64,000 bases of DNA from Polytrichum commune. Its lineage: Eukaryota; Streptophyta; Polytrichopsida; Polytrichales; Polytrichaceae. Of the stretch, positions 35,549 through 49,097 are shown one piece after another; position 1 is the stretch's first letter; each line of letters begins with the position of its first letter. Below the pieces are notes generated by a model. It worked only from the letters and a program-made list of their open reading frames with translations. It ran no database searches and was not told the DNA's origin. The stretch is taken from NCBI GenBank assembly GCA_950295325.1, contig OX485803.1, forward strand, positions 38,517,554-38,581,553, given 5' to 3'. Position numbers and translations under genes: made by a program.

Positions 35549-38500
35549 ATGCCTAACCTAATACAAAAACACCCCACTGCCTACAAAAAACGACAAACAA
35601 CATAATTTCTACCCAACACGATCAAATTCCACCCAGAGTATCAACACTTGGCCAAAACATTCAAACCCCTTTTCCAAACCACGCACAACCTATACACGCA
35701 AACAACACTTTCACTCCCACACTTATATACCTATATACAATTATATAATAACCATCTCCCCCCTAGGATCATCTATGCATTGGTCGTAATGATTAGTCCC
35801 TCCATTGTAACATGCAACACGTATCTACAACAACAACCAACCCAAGACTGGACATCAAAACTATTAGAAGAAATGACAAAACTGCCTAACCCCCCAGAAC
35901 GGCACATAAATACCCCGCACCCATATACACAATTTCAAAATACATACAATAACATAATCACCCCCCTAATACAATACATACAAAACTATACGACTACATA
36001 CACCTAAATTTTGACTCACTTAGCATCCACAACCTACAAGAAACATTCCCATATCTACCGAGATAACTCCTAATGGAGGCATTAAGATATAATGAACCCA
36101 TAAATGAATATACACACCCTAACCCCCTAACCCACAATCAACCAACATCACACGGATCAGTCCCACTAACAAGTCAAGAATCATATGCCATAACTTGGAA
36201 TGCCTCCTCACTTAACACCGCCATGCCGTGCCTACAAGATCTAATCATAAGCCCCCAAAAAACCCCATCAATTATCATTGTATAAGAAACCAAATTATTA
36301 GCCATTAAATCCACAAAATACATACAAAGCCTATTACCCCAATAGAAAATTTTCTTCAACAATACGCATAACATCACACGAATTACAAGACAAATAATGA
36401 CCTACAGAGGCTATAGAGGAGGCCTCCTATTACTAATTCACAATCAACATGCATTCCTTGGTAATCTCTCTAAAATTCCCACGCCTGCAGACATATCCCC
36501 GTTTTTCCAAATAACACGCATAGCAAACCAACCCCTACAACTTTGGCTCATAATTAACTTATATATGTCCTCACACGAGGAGGATATACCCCTTATCCCC
36601 ACCATACAAACTACCACAACTAACCAAATGAACGCGCACTCTAACCACACATATATCTTATGCGGAGACTTCAATAGAGATATCGCTCTAATAGGACGAC
36701 AAAATGACCAACAAACTACGCCACCACAAACGGAGGATTACCTTTGGCGATCCTTAACAACCAACCTCGAACTATCATACGTCCCAACAAATACAACATT
36801 TTCCAAACATGGAAGACACAACTATACATAAACAACCTAATAGACGGTTTCTTTTTCAAAACCCCCAATAATAACCAATACACCTCAACTATACATCAAA
36901 ATACCCACTTAAACTCTGATCATTTTCCCATACAACTACAAATCCCCCCAAACACGTTAATTGCCAAAACACCACTTATAAACCCCGAGCCACCACCCAA
37001 AATACTTAACCCCATACCGAAAGCGAAACTCGACGACTTCCACATGAAATTCTTCGAAGCAACTCAAATTAGATAGACGAGCTTACACAACTATTAAAAA
37101 ATGACCATCTGACATGCGATCAGTGGCAACTAGCCTGCAACTCATTAAACTCCCTCACCGACAACATCACCACCATCGTCCTAGACACATGTTGTGCCCC
37201 ACCCATCCCCACACTACCCAACCGAATTGCTAAACAATGAGGCTACATTCCCCAAAAATCTTAGAAACTATACCTATCTACCTACCACCTCATCCGAAAA
37301 ACAATATATACCATAAAAAACAACCTGAACTGGCGCACACACCCCATTATTACCCAAGAAATAATCAACCACACCCACATCACTATACTCCCACTACCAG
37401 ACCCACCGCTAGCATATGATGCATGGATAGAAAACTTAGCCAAAATAGCAAAAAAAACTAAAAACAAAGCCTGCAAAATCACAACAGACTACACTACCAG
37501 ACAAATTAAAAAAATCATATCCAAATATCAACAACTCTATGACCAAAGTCCCAAGAAAATAAACAGAAAAGTCTTTAAAAGTACCGACACCCTCACACTT
37601 GATTGCCTCATAAATAGAGCCAATAACATCCTTACTAGCCCAAAAGACATCGCACAAGAAATACATGCTCAACAATCAATCAACAATAGACCAACTGTTC
37701 CAACATGTTACCGCCAACCAGACCACATACAACGTTGCATATGCGGAGTGGGACAATACCCATGACACGATTTAAATGGATACACTCTTGAAAAAAGAGG
37801 TGAAGCACTAACTTCCTTGCACACGTATCTCGACCAAGAAACATATGATATATGCCTTAAAAACCTAGCCAATGGAAAAACCCCTAGACCTGATAAAATC
37901 TCCAACGCTATACTAAAAAACATGCCACCAAGATTCCACGTGCTTCTTATATTATTCTTCACCCATTGCTATAAACAAAAACAAATTTCGAATCCTGAAA
38001 AATAAGCCTCACAATACTCTTATACAAAAAGGGAAACCTCCACCACCTTATCAAGCACAGACCAATCGCACTCGCCAACATAATCTACATGCTATTTACC
38101 AGCACACTTACAAATATATTATCCACATACGGAAAAAAATACCAAATCCTACATGATAACCAAGAAGGTTTCCGAGCTGAAAGATGCACCGCCCGACAAT
38201 TACAAACTCTCATAGCAGCACTATAGGATGCAAGATTTACCAACCAACACATCTATATACTATACATTGACTTCAAGAATGCCTTCAGCTCTATTGATCA
38301 CGCCAGACTACTTGTCATTATGAAAGACCTCGGATATCCACATGATGTTATAGCCCTAGTAGGCAATATCTATTCATAGTCCACTACCATATTTATTGGC
38401 GAACATTTTGATAAAACACAATCAATACCTATACAACGAGGAACTATACAAGGAGACACACTAAGTCCATATCTCTTTATCATTTTCCTTTAACCACTCC

Positions 38501-41261
38501 TCAGATGGCTATAACGCGGAAACAATGGATACACCTTTAACACCTCTAATACAAAACTAAGTGTTGCAGCCTATACAGATGACCTAGCAATAATATCCAA
38601 CAACTTACCATTCCTTCAACACGAACTGAACAAACTCGGCAAATATTGTGAATGAGCGGGAATGAACCTCGGCATCCCGAAATGTGCAGTCACGGGCTGC
38701 CTCAATAAATCTAAACAAAACCCCCAAGCCTTCAAAACACAACTAAACAACATCAATATCAACTTCAAAAATCAACCCATACATGTCCTAAGCCAACATG
38801 AGCCCTATGTCTACCTTGGAATTAATCTAGTCATATCACTACAATGGAAAATACAAACACACATAACAACAACCAAACTAATCAAACAATGCAAACTCCT
38901 AACAGCATGTCCAGTCACTATGAAACAAAAAATACAAATGATCGACACAGTCATACGAGTTGGCATCGCCTACAGCTTCTACGCCGCCCCATATTCACTC
39001 CCCGCCATTAAAAAACTTGATTAAAAAAAAAATTCCCTGCATAAAACTATATGTGGCTTCCCGAAATGCATGTCAAACGCAGTTACACAACTACCACAAG
39101 CTATGTTCGGCACAGAAGCTTTCTCACTAAAAATGCATACATTACATGTATTGGCGAATAATTCATCAACACCCTAAATGATAAAGGAAGACTTGGAAGA
39201 ATATTCAATGGACTAACAAACCATATACTTGTCAAACACGGTGGATCACTAAACATACCACGCATATCACGACATGACTGTGTAAGATCACCAATCACAC
39301 GAACACTATTCCTACTCAAAATAACTAGTGACATACATTTTAGGAGTACACTAGAGAAATTCCCCCTTCTCCCCACGCCACTAGAAACACAGTGGATGCG
39401 TCAAGCACAAAATATACCAACACTAACCCCCACAACATCCCTAAAATACCTGCATAAATTAATATTACAAAACATAACCGAACTTAAGCACATAACACAC
39501 CCCAATGGTACACAACTAATGACTAACGATGAATTCAAACATTACTATGACACTCCCACCAAAATAATTAAAACCGCCCTAGACCAAGCAAGAGTACTTT
39601 TCTGCGAACCACCATGTCACGACCAATGCCTAAATAACTGTCCCACACATGTCATACCAAACACCCTTAAAAATGTATATAAAATACAAAACCACCACAT
39701 ACACACAAGAACAAGAAGGTACAACGTACAACCACCACCACCCCCACGACCGGAATACCCAAAACCACCCTCATACATCCAAAATAACCAAAGGCAATTT
39801 CCAATGCACTCTATAATAAAATATCGGTCCCACACCTACAAAGATAAAAAAAAACAAAATCACAAAAAAATACACATCCTATCTATGCCAATGGATACTC
39901 CCAAACGAAACAACATATGACAAATGACTTCCCCAAAAAGACATGTTCCCATGGAACAACCAAAATACCATAAATCATAACATCCTACTACTAAGGCAAT
40001 ATTATACCAACAAACAAAACCAACACTTCACTCATATTTTACAATTAAACTTTAATGAAGAACAATTGCGAGACACCAGACACATTCCTCCGCCACAAAT
40101 CATACCCCTATGCCACATCCATATTAACGAATGTAACCCAGATAATAACATCGCCCACACACAAAATACCATCAAACGCCAACATGATGTAGCACACATC
40201 ACGACAACGATGGCCGCCACTTAATTACCATCCCTGAACAGAGACTATAATGGTTATGGGAACAATACCAAGACGCACTAAACAAAACACACAACCTAGA
40301 ACCTCCCATACAACCATTCGAAAAGGAAGTTGCATGGCTATACCAACGATACAAATACAAAATACCCAAAAACGACCCCCTCAAACTCTCACAATACACA
40401 CTCCTAAATGCCATTCTTGAACACATTATTGTCTCCTTTCACATCACACATTCCTACTTCTCATCACTAGTAACATGCCCTGCCACGCTAAGACAATTAT
40501 CCTCCCCATTCTCCCGAGACAAAGTATTCGGGTCAATAGGAATGGCATTCTAACATAAATGGACAGGAAACAGATATGCACATCCACATACCGAAAAGGA
40601 CACCCAACAAGTCCTCCATTGGGCAAGACTTGCAGCCAAAAACAACCCAAACCCAAACACAATACTTATAACAACTGATCCGAATTGGTACCATAACCTC
40701 AACCCCCATGTAGGGCCTTTCCCATACTCACACGTCATCACACACTTCAAGGTGGATACCATTGTATACGACAAACCTACAATACCGCCGGAATTACGAA
40801 TTGAACCCCGAATAGAAAACTGTGACATCCAGGTATTATGTATACACCACAAAACCACGCCCTTTGGCCCGAGAGGATATGCATGACGCATGACTGTTAT
40901 TGGAAACACCCTACAAATATCCCAATATATTTAACACAATTGCGCCACCAACACCAATAAATACATCAGTAAACTGTAACAAAAATTGGTCTCAACTCAC
41001 ATACCCACCTCCAGCACCTCCAGCACCTACAACCCAAACAACCAATATCCCAATAATCACCAACCAAAACATATGCCTACCCCTCAAATACCAGCCACAA
41101 TTCTGCTATTACACAGATGGGTCTTTCATACCACCTAAAGAAACAACCCAAAGGCAATGGATACGAGAAAAAAAATAGGATATGGCATATATAACCCTTT
41201 TAAAAACCTTGAAATCATAGAAAGACTACCAGGACTCCAAAATATACTACGAGCATAATTA

Positions 41262-42221
41262 ATGGCTATACATCACACCCTCCGCCTCCTTATTACCACA
41301 TACAGAAATGAACCAACACACATCTTCACCGGCTGTCTCAATGTTCTATACCTCCTAAATACACAAACAAGACACCCAACTCTACACAACAGCCACCCAG
41401 ACAAGAAGATACTTGAATCTATAATTAAGATGTTACAATCCCGTACACAAACCACCACACTCCATAAAGTCAAAGCCCATGCGAACATAAGTGGAAACGA
41501 ACAAGCAGATCAACTAGCCAAAATAGGATGCGAATTAGACCATAGAGATGCCGTAGCAACATATGAACATGCATACCCCACGCCATACTACCTCCAAAAA
41601 GATTGGTGGCACTCAATGCAAGAAACACCAGACAAAGGCCCCATCAGACACCTAGGTAAATACATCTTCAAATATGACAAGCAACATAATCTAACCATCA
41701 TAGCAACCCAAACACACCAATTACATAAATGGCTAGACAACAAAGATTTTGATAAAGTAATGTCAAACGACTTCTGGAACAATCCGGTCATTACTGACAA
41801 ACAAAAAACATGCCTAATAAAATTCCGAACCGGACAGTATATGGGACATGCTAGGAAACAACTCTTTTTTGGCATAAACGCATATCCCTCCAATACATGC
41901 CCTATTTGCAACTCATTAGAAGCAGACACATGGCTACATGTACTCCTTAAATGCAAACAACAACACATCCATGCACTAATAACAAATAAACACAACAAAG
42001 CAGTATGGGAAATACGTAAACTTCTCGTTTCAAACACAGTAACAAGACACTACATACTTATGAATGCAGGCACATATAAGGATGTACCCCAAGAAAACAC
42101 AGTACCAACATGGTTGCTACCATGTACATGCGGTACCCAAAGACGCCACTGTAATGCTAGGCTCAAACCCGACATACTATGCATCTTAGGCCACCCATAC
42201 AACTCCCCCCCCACTAGATGA
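41262..42221 (+). pseudogene. LINE-B RNase H and CCHC-like region, 319-aa open stretch
   Basis: The largest surviving open stretch of LINE-B. It starts just after the RNase H Glu motif, where a TAA at 41257-41259 replaces the expected Glu codon region. It contains TGCLNVLYLL (the third motif, with Gly in place of the Asp of LINE-A), KVKAHANISGNEQADQLAK, and DKQKTCLIKFRTGQYMGHAR. Next come CPICNSLEADTWLHVLLKC and the first part of the C-terminal domain (LKPDILCILGHPY). It is very close to LINE-A residues and LINE-C in the CCHC block, the best conserved part of the family. Confidence 0.8.
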
Positions 42222-42668
42222 ACCTACGCCATAAATCACCATACAATTCATAGAATTCACATACTGTAACGATAGGATCTCTTTTGAAACAAGTGAAAGG
42301 ATCGGAAAAATGCAAAATATCAACCACTCATCAATCATATCATAGCCAGAGGATGGAACGTAGCCCCGCTCATAGTACTAGCATCAAGTGCCAGAGCCAC
42401 AACTCACATCCCCTCAATGAAAGAACTAGAAATAAAACTTAAACTTCCTACATCACAAATCAGAAACACGTTCAAACAAATCGACATAATCGCCATACAA
42501 TACGCACACTCAATTTTAATACATAAAAGACGGATAGAAAATAGACAATCTATCATAGGCCTACAAAATCACATTTAGAATCCTACGAGCCCAACACACT
42601 CTCTAACCCCTCCCCCCCCCCCCCCATTTTACCGGTTAACGGGTAAAACCACTAGCTACCAACATAGT

Positions 42669-42800
42669 GTCTACTCCCTACAAAGGATGAAGTAGTATTA
42701 CATCCAACGCCATCACCCTGGGGTATGGCCAAGGATGTTCTACGAACATACACTCTATTCACTCCGACCCCCCCCAAAGGGACCGGAGTTCTTCTTCTTT
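42669..42800 (+). other. LINE-B 3'-terminal hairpin module and TTC tail
   Basis: Same layout as 7595-7722: a CTAC...GTAG hairpin, a middle GCCAT...ATGGC hairpin (about 42708-42730), the block ACGAACATACACTCTATTCAC, a CTCCG...CGGAG stem (about 42762-42788) and TTC repeats to 42800. Stem sequences differ from LINE-A while pairing is kept. Confidence 0.7.
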
Positions 42801-44368
42801 TGTTCCCCTTAGATTTGTGTATGCTTTAAAGTTATGCCTCACATGTAGCAATTGAAGGTTTTTGTTTAAGCAACATCTAAATGTATTATATATTGCAATA
42901 TGATGAATTTTTTATCACTAGGGTTCAAAGAGACTTATCTACAACAACGAGTGCATTTTTGGTGATCATGAGAAAGAAAAGAAAGACAACTTGGATGTTG
43001 CCATCATTGTGAATTATGGTGTGGCTTCGTTTTCTTAGTTGGTCTAAATTGAAAAGTAGACCCCATTATCACATAGTCACCTTGATTTTTTTAGGAAAAT
43101 ATCAACCCTAAAAACAATGGCAATGAAATTATGCAAAACCAATCAATGACTTCATTCATTGCACAGTGACTTTGAGCACCACTAAGCTTGTCCCCACCTT
43201 GAGTTATATCTCCAATGTCCATATCACCATTGTATGACATGCACTTGATGCATATTTCATAAGGTCAATACATAACATCACACATCCTATCCCCAATGCA
43301 CCCTTTCTAGAGGGGTGGGGGTGGGGGTGGGTGGTTAAGGCCAAGGCTGACAACCCTCAATAATTCCCAACTTATATTCAACCCCGAATGTTTTGGTAGA
43401 CATGGCTAATAAGTTGGTAGAAGTGGCATGCAAATTGACATGGGCTCCTGGAATGTGTAGAGCCTGCAATTCCATTGATGTTCATTATTTGCTTGATTAA
43501 TTGCAATTTGATAAGGGAGAACCGGAATTAGCTACGTCTTGGTCCATTAGCATAATGTGAACAATAATCATGCTAAGTATTGTTCATTTTTGTAAGACAA
43601 TCGCATAATAAAAAAGGACACAAATGTCCAACAAATTTCGGCCCCAATGTGCATCGACCTACAGATGTGTAATTTGTTATGTAAGGTAGACGTGCCCAAT
43701 TTAGTTGCTTGTCTTAATTGGACACCTATATTATGAGTGGTATTTGGTTTGGTGCACCTCCAATAATGGATACCACAAATCCACATGTTTAAAAGAGATT
43801 AGACTAAGTACTCAAAACATGTTAGCCATGCTATGTTCAAGAGTCAACATAATTTGGGGGGGGGGGGGTCCTATACGATCGTTTAATGAGCACAAGAATC
43901 TTCACTTTGATAATGAATAAGATGTTCATATAAGCTTCAAAATTTTATGAGAAAAGTGACTATGATCTCGATTTGGATTTGCCAACCATCTCATACTAAT
44001 CACGTGTTTCATATCCTAGGAGAAGTGGGCTAGTTGGAAAAAAGTAACCATTTAAGATCCATACGTATGTACCTTAACACTTATTAGATGTGAGAAAGAT
44101 GTGTTGCATTGGAATTGAAAAACATGCATTAACTTAAGTAAATTGAATGGACTCAAGCGAGGAGGCCCGCCTCTAGGGCTCCATGAGAACATTTTCCTCC
44201 GTAAAACCTTATTGAGTTAGGACACATAATAAGCTAATAAGTCAGATCTAGGTAAAGGTGTTCTCGAACTCCACAAGAGCCTTTGCGGGGGCGGGCCAGT
44301 TTGCGAACTCGAAGGTGTTGCTCACTGTCGCCGCGGCTGCTTCATGAATCCTTACGGTTAGCCTCACC
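42801..44368. other. Intergenic and inferred RRP9/YAO promoter
   Basis: No gene is seen up to about 44200. G-runs occur at 43318-43332 and 43857-43868. The last 130 bp before the start codon at 44369 are GC-rich, with GGGGGCGGGCC near 44287, and are inferred to be the 5' UTR and core promoter of the following gene. Confidence 0.4.
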
Positions 44369-47300
44369 ATGGCGGCGCCCTTGCGCAAAAGAGCGGTGGG
44401 CGGAGGAGGAGGCAGGGGGGATGCAACCAACAAGAGGAAGACTAAGAAGCTTAAGGAGACCAAGGATGCCAAGAAGCCATCTCGCAGTGTCAGGGATGAA
44501 GAGATTTTGAGCGAGGATGATGAGTGGACAGGGGACGGAAGGAATGCTTCTTTTGTGGAGGAGGAAGAGGGGGTAGAAGCTCAAAATGTAGAGACGGCGG
44601 ATGAGAAGAGGTTGAGATTGGCCCAAGCCTTTTTAGAGCGGACTCGACAATCTGCGGCGGCAGAGGTATGTATGCTTCGCTATCTTCCGCCTGTCTGTTG
44701 CACTTGATGCATTGGTCTCTCTGGATGGGCATGGGCGGCGGGGGTTTTCTAGGGGTTTAAGAGAAATATCACCAGCTGCAGCTGAGGGAAAGGGCTTTTG
44801 GGTTTAGCCGTTGTCCACATTTTGATGATGCTGGTTCGGAATCCTAGCGGCGCATGTGGTGTGTTGGACTCTGTTGGAAGTGGTGTGCATGGAGCTCTGG
44901 AGTTTTTTTTTTTTTTTGGATGCTTGGAGGAGAATGCAGGAGCTTAGTGGGATTAGGGTTTAGGGTTTAGGTGTTGCATTGTTCTCTCTGGATGCAATGG
45001 CGGTTAGGGTTCTGTAGGGTTTCTAAAGAATTGTCACCAGCCGCAGCTGCTTTGTGTAATGAGGAGAAGGGGCTCTTTTTGGGTTTTAGCCGTCTGTGCA
45101 CATTTTGATTGATGGCTCGGAATCCTAGTGGCGCATTCGGCGTGTTGGACTCTGGTGGAAGTGTGCGTATAGGGCTTTGGCGATTTTCCGATTCTCGGAG
45201 GAGAATTCAGGAGCTTAGCGGGATCAGGGTTTAGGGTTTAGGTCAGAATGGTGTCTCTGGGAGGTGTATGGGTGGCAGGGGCTTTGTAGGGGTTTCAGAG
45301 AAATGTAAGGAGCCACAGCTGCTTTGCGCAATGAGGAGAAGAGGCTCTTTTGGGTTTTAGCCATTCGTTCACATTTGATGATGGTTTGGAATTTTAGTGG
45401 TGTGAGTTTGTTGGACTCTGTTGGAAGTGCTCTGTGTATGGAGCTATGGCCATTTTTTTAAATTCTCGGAGGAGAATTCAGGAGCTTAGTGGGATTAGGG
45501 TTTAGGTGGTCGTCTGTTGCACTTGATTGGTCTCTCTTGGGTGGTCCATAACTTGAAGTGAAAGGATGAAAATATGTGGAGTGATTGAAGAGTTGTGTGT
45601 GTTTTGTGTTTGTGTTGTTGAAGGAGCTTTGAGGTTGCACCTCACATTATGGGCACCTTGCTTAGTACTATGTATATTTTTTTTGTGCCCTTGGGTGCAA
45701 GTTGTATGAATGAAGCCTAAAAAGTCATCACATAAGGTTTGTAGGAGTTGTGGCAAAATATGATTTGCTGCAGCTGCTTTGCGGAATGAGAAGAAGAGGC
45801 TCTTTGTTTAAGCCGTTGTACACATTTTGATGATGCTGAGTTGGAATCCTAGTGGCGGGAAGTCTGTTGGACGCTGTTGGAACTGGTGTGTGTGGAGCTA
45901 TATTTTGATTCTCAGAGGAGAATTCAGGAGCTTAGTGGGCTATATGATTATGTTTAGGGGTCAAGGTGATTATGAAATTCTGCAATATCAAGTACATTTG
46001 GCAAGCTTCCTTCCCTGTGGTATCTTGGCTCGGTTTAGTAATGTCTTGATTAATTCAGTGGTGTTTTGATCCATGTAGGAGGATGAAGATGATGAAGATG
46101 AAGGTACAAAAGAGCAACGTAGGGGAGCTCGTGATAGCATGGTGGCAGATTTGCTGCAACAGGAGCAGCTTGAGGAGAGTGGACGAGTGCAGCGAAAGCT
46201 GGCTGCTAGGTATGGTCACCTGAAAACCCAGTCCCTTTAACAACCCTCAGCTTTCAGAAGTGCCTATCATGCTTTGTGAAGTGTAGTGAGGCTTTAGAAT
46301 TGTGTTCCTTTTCCAGGTTTGCATGATGCTGGAGTAGCTTTGAAGTTTGTGCAAAAGTCATCCTGTATATTTGTGCCGAGGAGGTTAGAAATTAGGAGAC
46401 CTTTGAAAGGGATGCCACTTGAATCCCTAACTTTAGTAGAGAATCCTGAGTTCAAACCCCCTAATTGCTAAACCTCAAACCTCGGTTCCTTAATGAGATA
46501 TGGTAGGTCATTGAGAAGTACTTGCAGTGAAAGAATATCTCATCTTTAGGATACTCTACTGAAGGTATCAGCTAAATTGTTCATCTTTTACTTAGCCCTT
46601 AGACAGAAGGGTGCAAGAGTTTCATTGTACAGTGGGTAACAAGTTTTGTAACACTTTTGATTGCATATTTGACATTGCAGAGTTGAACAACCAACCTCTG
46701 CAACAAATGGTAAATCTATAGGCCGGAGACACCGGCAATCAGTAACCGCTATCTGCCTCACAGACGATGACTCTACTGGGTTTGCTGGGTCAAAAGATGG
46801 AATGCTAGTGCAGTGGAATATTGAAACTGGGCAAAGTGATAAGTACGAAATTCCATCAGTTCCATCTCCTACAAATGGCGGACATGCACATGGAAAGAAA
46901 GGGGGCCCTAAAAAGGGAAGTAAACACATACTAACAGTGGCAGTGAGTTCTGATGGAAGATACCTGGCTTCAGGGGGCCTGGACAGGGCGGTACATCTTT
47001 GGGATACACGAACTCGTCAACATCTTCAGGTAGTGCCATTACCCTTATTCTCTAGGTCTTCTATGCTCTGGGAGAGAATTTCTCCCAGCACTTGCCCTAT
47101 ATTTTTGTTGTGCAAGACTGGTTTAAAGTGGGGGATAGTTGAGCAGGCTCCATGCACAATGCCCATAATCTGAGGCTGTACTCTGGTAGTTTCTTTTTAT
47201 TGTTCACAACATTGAAACAGCACATATGGCTTTCAGTGTATGTGAAGACCGTCAGTGCATTAATTTGCGTGAGATATATGGTTTCCTTATGCAGTATGAT

Positions 47301-49097
47301 TGCACAATTGCTCATTGCCTTCTGGACCTTTACATTTGTACAATGAACAACTGGTGTCTTCTGCACTGGATATCCTTGCCTGACGGGAAGTGATTGAAAT
47401 TAGTAAGCAATCTGCCAAAAGCAACCTAAACAATGTTTGGTGAATTGGTCAAAAACTTATTAGTCGGATAGTAGGCATGGCTTCTCTATGTGGCTCAACA
47501 ATGAGGCTATTTCTATTTAACTACACTATTTTAATGTGTATGTGGTTTTTCTTCCTGGACTGGTATACAGGCTTTTGATGGGCACCGAGGAGCTGTCACA
47601 AGCCTTGTGTTCAGGCAAGGCACACAGCAGCTTATGTCTGCCTCACTGGACCGCACAATTAAGTTGTGGAGTGTGGATGAACGAACTTACCTGGACACTT
47701 TATTTGGACACCAAAGTGAGATACTTGCACTTGACTGTCTTCGGCAGGAACGCATTCTGTCTGCTGGGCGAGATCGAACTCTACGTCTTTGGAAGGTGCA
47801 CAACACTACTTTGCATACTTTATATTGCAGATAGGCCCCAGCTGGGGGCAATGATGTTTTTCCTGGAACTATTCTGAATGATCAGCTTTTAGGGACTTGA
47901 AGGATCCATTGGTTGTTCCATGTCCATAACCAGTTTCCCTAGGTGGTTTTGCACATCAGAGTGTCTATGTCATATATATATATATATAAACAGGAACAGG
48001 AGCATGGTCAAAGCTCTAGAAATTGTGATTCAAACGAAAATTGAGGGTGGGATGGATTACATTTGGAACTAAATTCTGTGCAGCTGCACCCTTTTATAGC
48101 TATATTGCAATACCTGTCAGTATTAAATAATACCTCTGTATATGGCAGATTCCAGAAGAGTCGCAACTTGTGTTTAGGGGGCACCAAGCACACATGGAGA
48201 GTTGTTGTTTCATATCCAATGGAGAGTTTCTGTCAGGCTCAGATGATGGTTGCGTTGCCCTTTGGAACACAGTTCGGAAGAAGCCTGTCTTCATAGCTCA
48301 TAGTGTGCATGGGAGTAAAACAGAACAGCATGTATCAGCAGATATGGATAGTGCAGAAAGGCCTGTAACAGCAGCAGTAGAGGCATGGGTTGGAGCAGTA
48401 GCTGTCTGCAGAAATAGTGATCTAGCTGCTTCTGGAGCTGGTGATGGAACTGTACAGCTATGGGAACTTGAGAACTCAAATTCGAGTCTTCGAGCTCTAC
48501 ACAAATTGCCAGTGGTGAGTTTCCTTTTAAACACACTTCCTTGGGTTTTCCGGTGGCTTATCCTTGTTATGTGATTTCTTTTCCTTACAAATTTCTCTTC
48601 AGTTGTCTTTCTGCCCTGTGTGGTCTCTCCATCCAGTAGAGTGCAACAGAATGTTTTAAGAGCCTTTGTGCCAATTCCAAGTTTCACTTTATTTGAAGTG
48701 AACTTATCAATCGATTTGTGTTTTGTTCCAAATTTGCAGGAGGGGTTTGTAAATTCCTTGGCCTTTGCACATAGTGGCCGTTTTGTACTGGCGGGTACCG
48801 GCCAGGTATGCAATTTTCTTGCAGTTGAGCCTTTTGTTATATGGGTGCTATCATTAGGATTTTGGCTGTCCTGAGGTTTCTTTAAACCCTTTTTTTAATT
48901 GAAAGGAAATTTTGGTGAAGATAAAGAAACAAGTGCCACATTGTTTGCTCCTGTGCAAGAGAACCTTCAGAAGTCAGCAGTTCAGATGGCTTGAAATGTT
49001 TTCTTGTTGATTGTCTCAGGAGCCTCGAATGGGCAGATGGGGAAGGAAACCTGCAGCAAGAAATGGAGTTGTTATGCATTCAATTGACTTGCTATGA
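44369..49097 (+). CDS. RRP9: RRP9 / U3-55K / YAOZHE, U3 snoRNP WD40 protein
   Basis: Seven exons give 503 aa: 44369-44665, 46079-46209, 46681-47029, 47571-47795, 48149-48514, 48740-48805 and 49020-49097. All introns read GT-AG and the frame closes. The N-terminus is basic (KRKTKKLKETKDAKK, nuclear/nucleolar-like), then acidic, then ETADEKRLRLAQAFLE, a block shared with YAO/U3-55K. WD repeats follow from RRHRQSVTAICL (about residue 125), including SSDGRYLASGGLDRAVHLWD, LMSASLDRTIKLWSVDE, LSAGRDRTLRLWK and LAASGAGDGTVQLWE. The C-terminus EPRMGRWGRKPAARNGV is typical of the family. Length matches remembered Arabidopsis YAO (504 aa). The protein binds U3 snoRNA and acts in early pre-rRNA cleavage in the nucleolus. 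It is intact; only the repeat-built first intron is unusual. Confidence 0.95.
44688..45958 (+). repeat. Tandem repeat of 260-285 bp units in RRP9 intron 1
   Basis: Four head-to-tail units fill most of the 1413-bp first intron: about 44688-44971, 44972-45242, 45243-45506 and 45507-45958. Each has a TTGGTCTCTCT-like start, CAGCTGCTTTG, TGGGTTTTAGCC, TTGGACTCTGTTGGAAG and GGAGAATTCAGGAGCTTAG, and the first three end in telo-box sequence. The fourth is split by about 200 bp of unrelated DNA. Units differ by many substitutions, so the duplication is not very recent. Confidence 0.85.
44953..45506 (+). promoter_or_regulatory. Telo-box cluster in RRP9 intron 1
   Basis: TTTAGGG-type telo-boxes occur at 44953-44971 (two and a half units), 45226-45242 and 45494-45506, one at the end of each of the first three tandem intron units. 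Telo-boxes near plant transcription starts are known in genes for ribosomal proteins and ribosome biogenesis, which fits this gene. A regulatory role here is inference. Confidence 0.5.

Larger units (their letters stand above)
34783..42800 (+). mobile_element. LINE-B: second, older copy of the 2A/APE/RT/RNase H LINE
   Basis: Colinear with LINE-A over its whole length and carrying about 450 bp of extra 5' sequence that LINE-A loses at the window edge. The 5' boundary is my estimate. Domains in order: 2A motif (35522-35548), endonuclease (ITWNASSL at about 36190; CGDFNRD at about 36661), RT (YIDFKNAF at about 38263; TDDLAI at about 38574), Cys cluster (CEPPCHDQCLNNC at about 39603), RNase H (YYTDGSF at about 41109; KVKAHANISGNEQAD at about 41466), CPICNS (about 41897) and the C-terminal domain (to about 42578). 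Stops and frameshifts are numerous, clearly more than in LINE-A. The 3' end has the same hairpin module and TTC tail. No clear target duplication was found. Confidence 0.88.
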
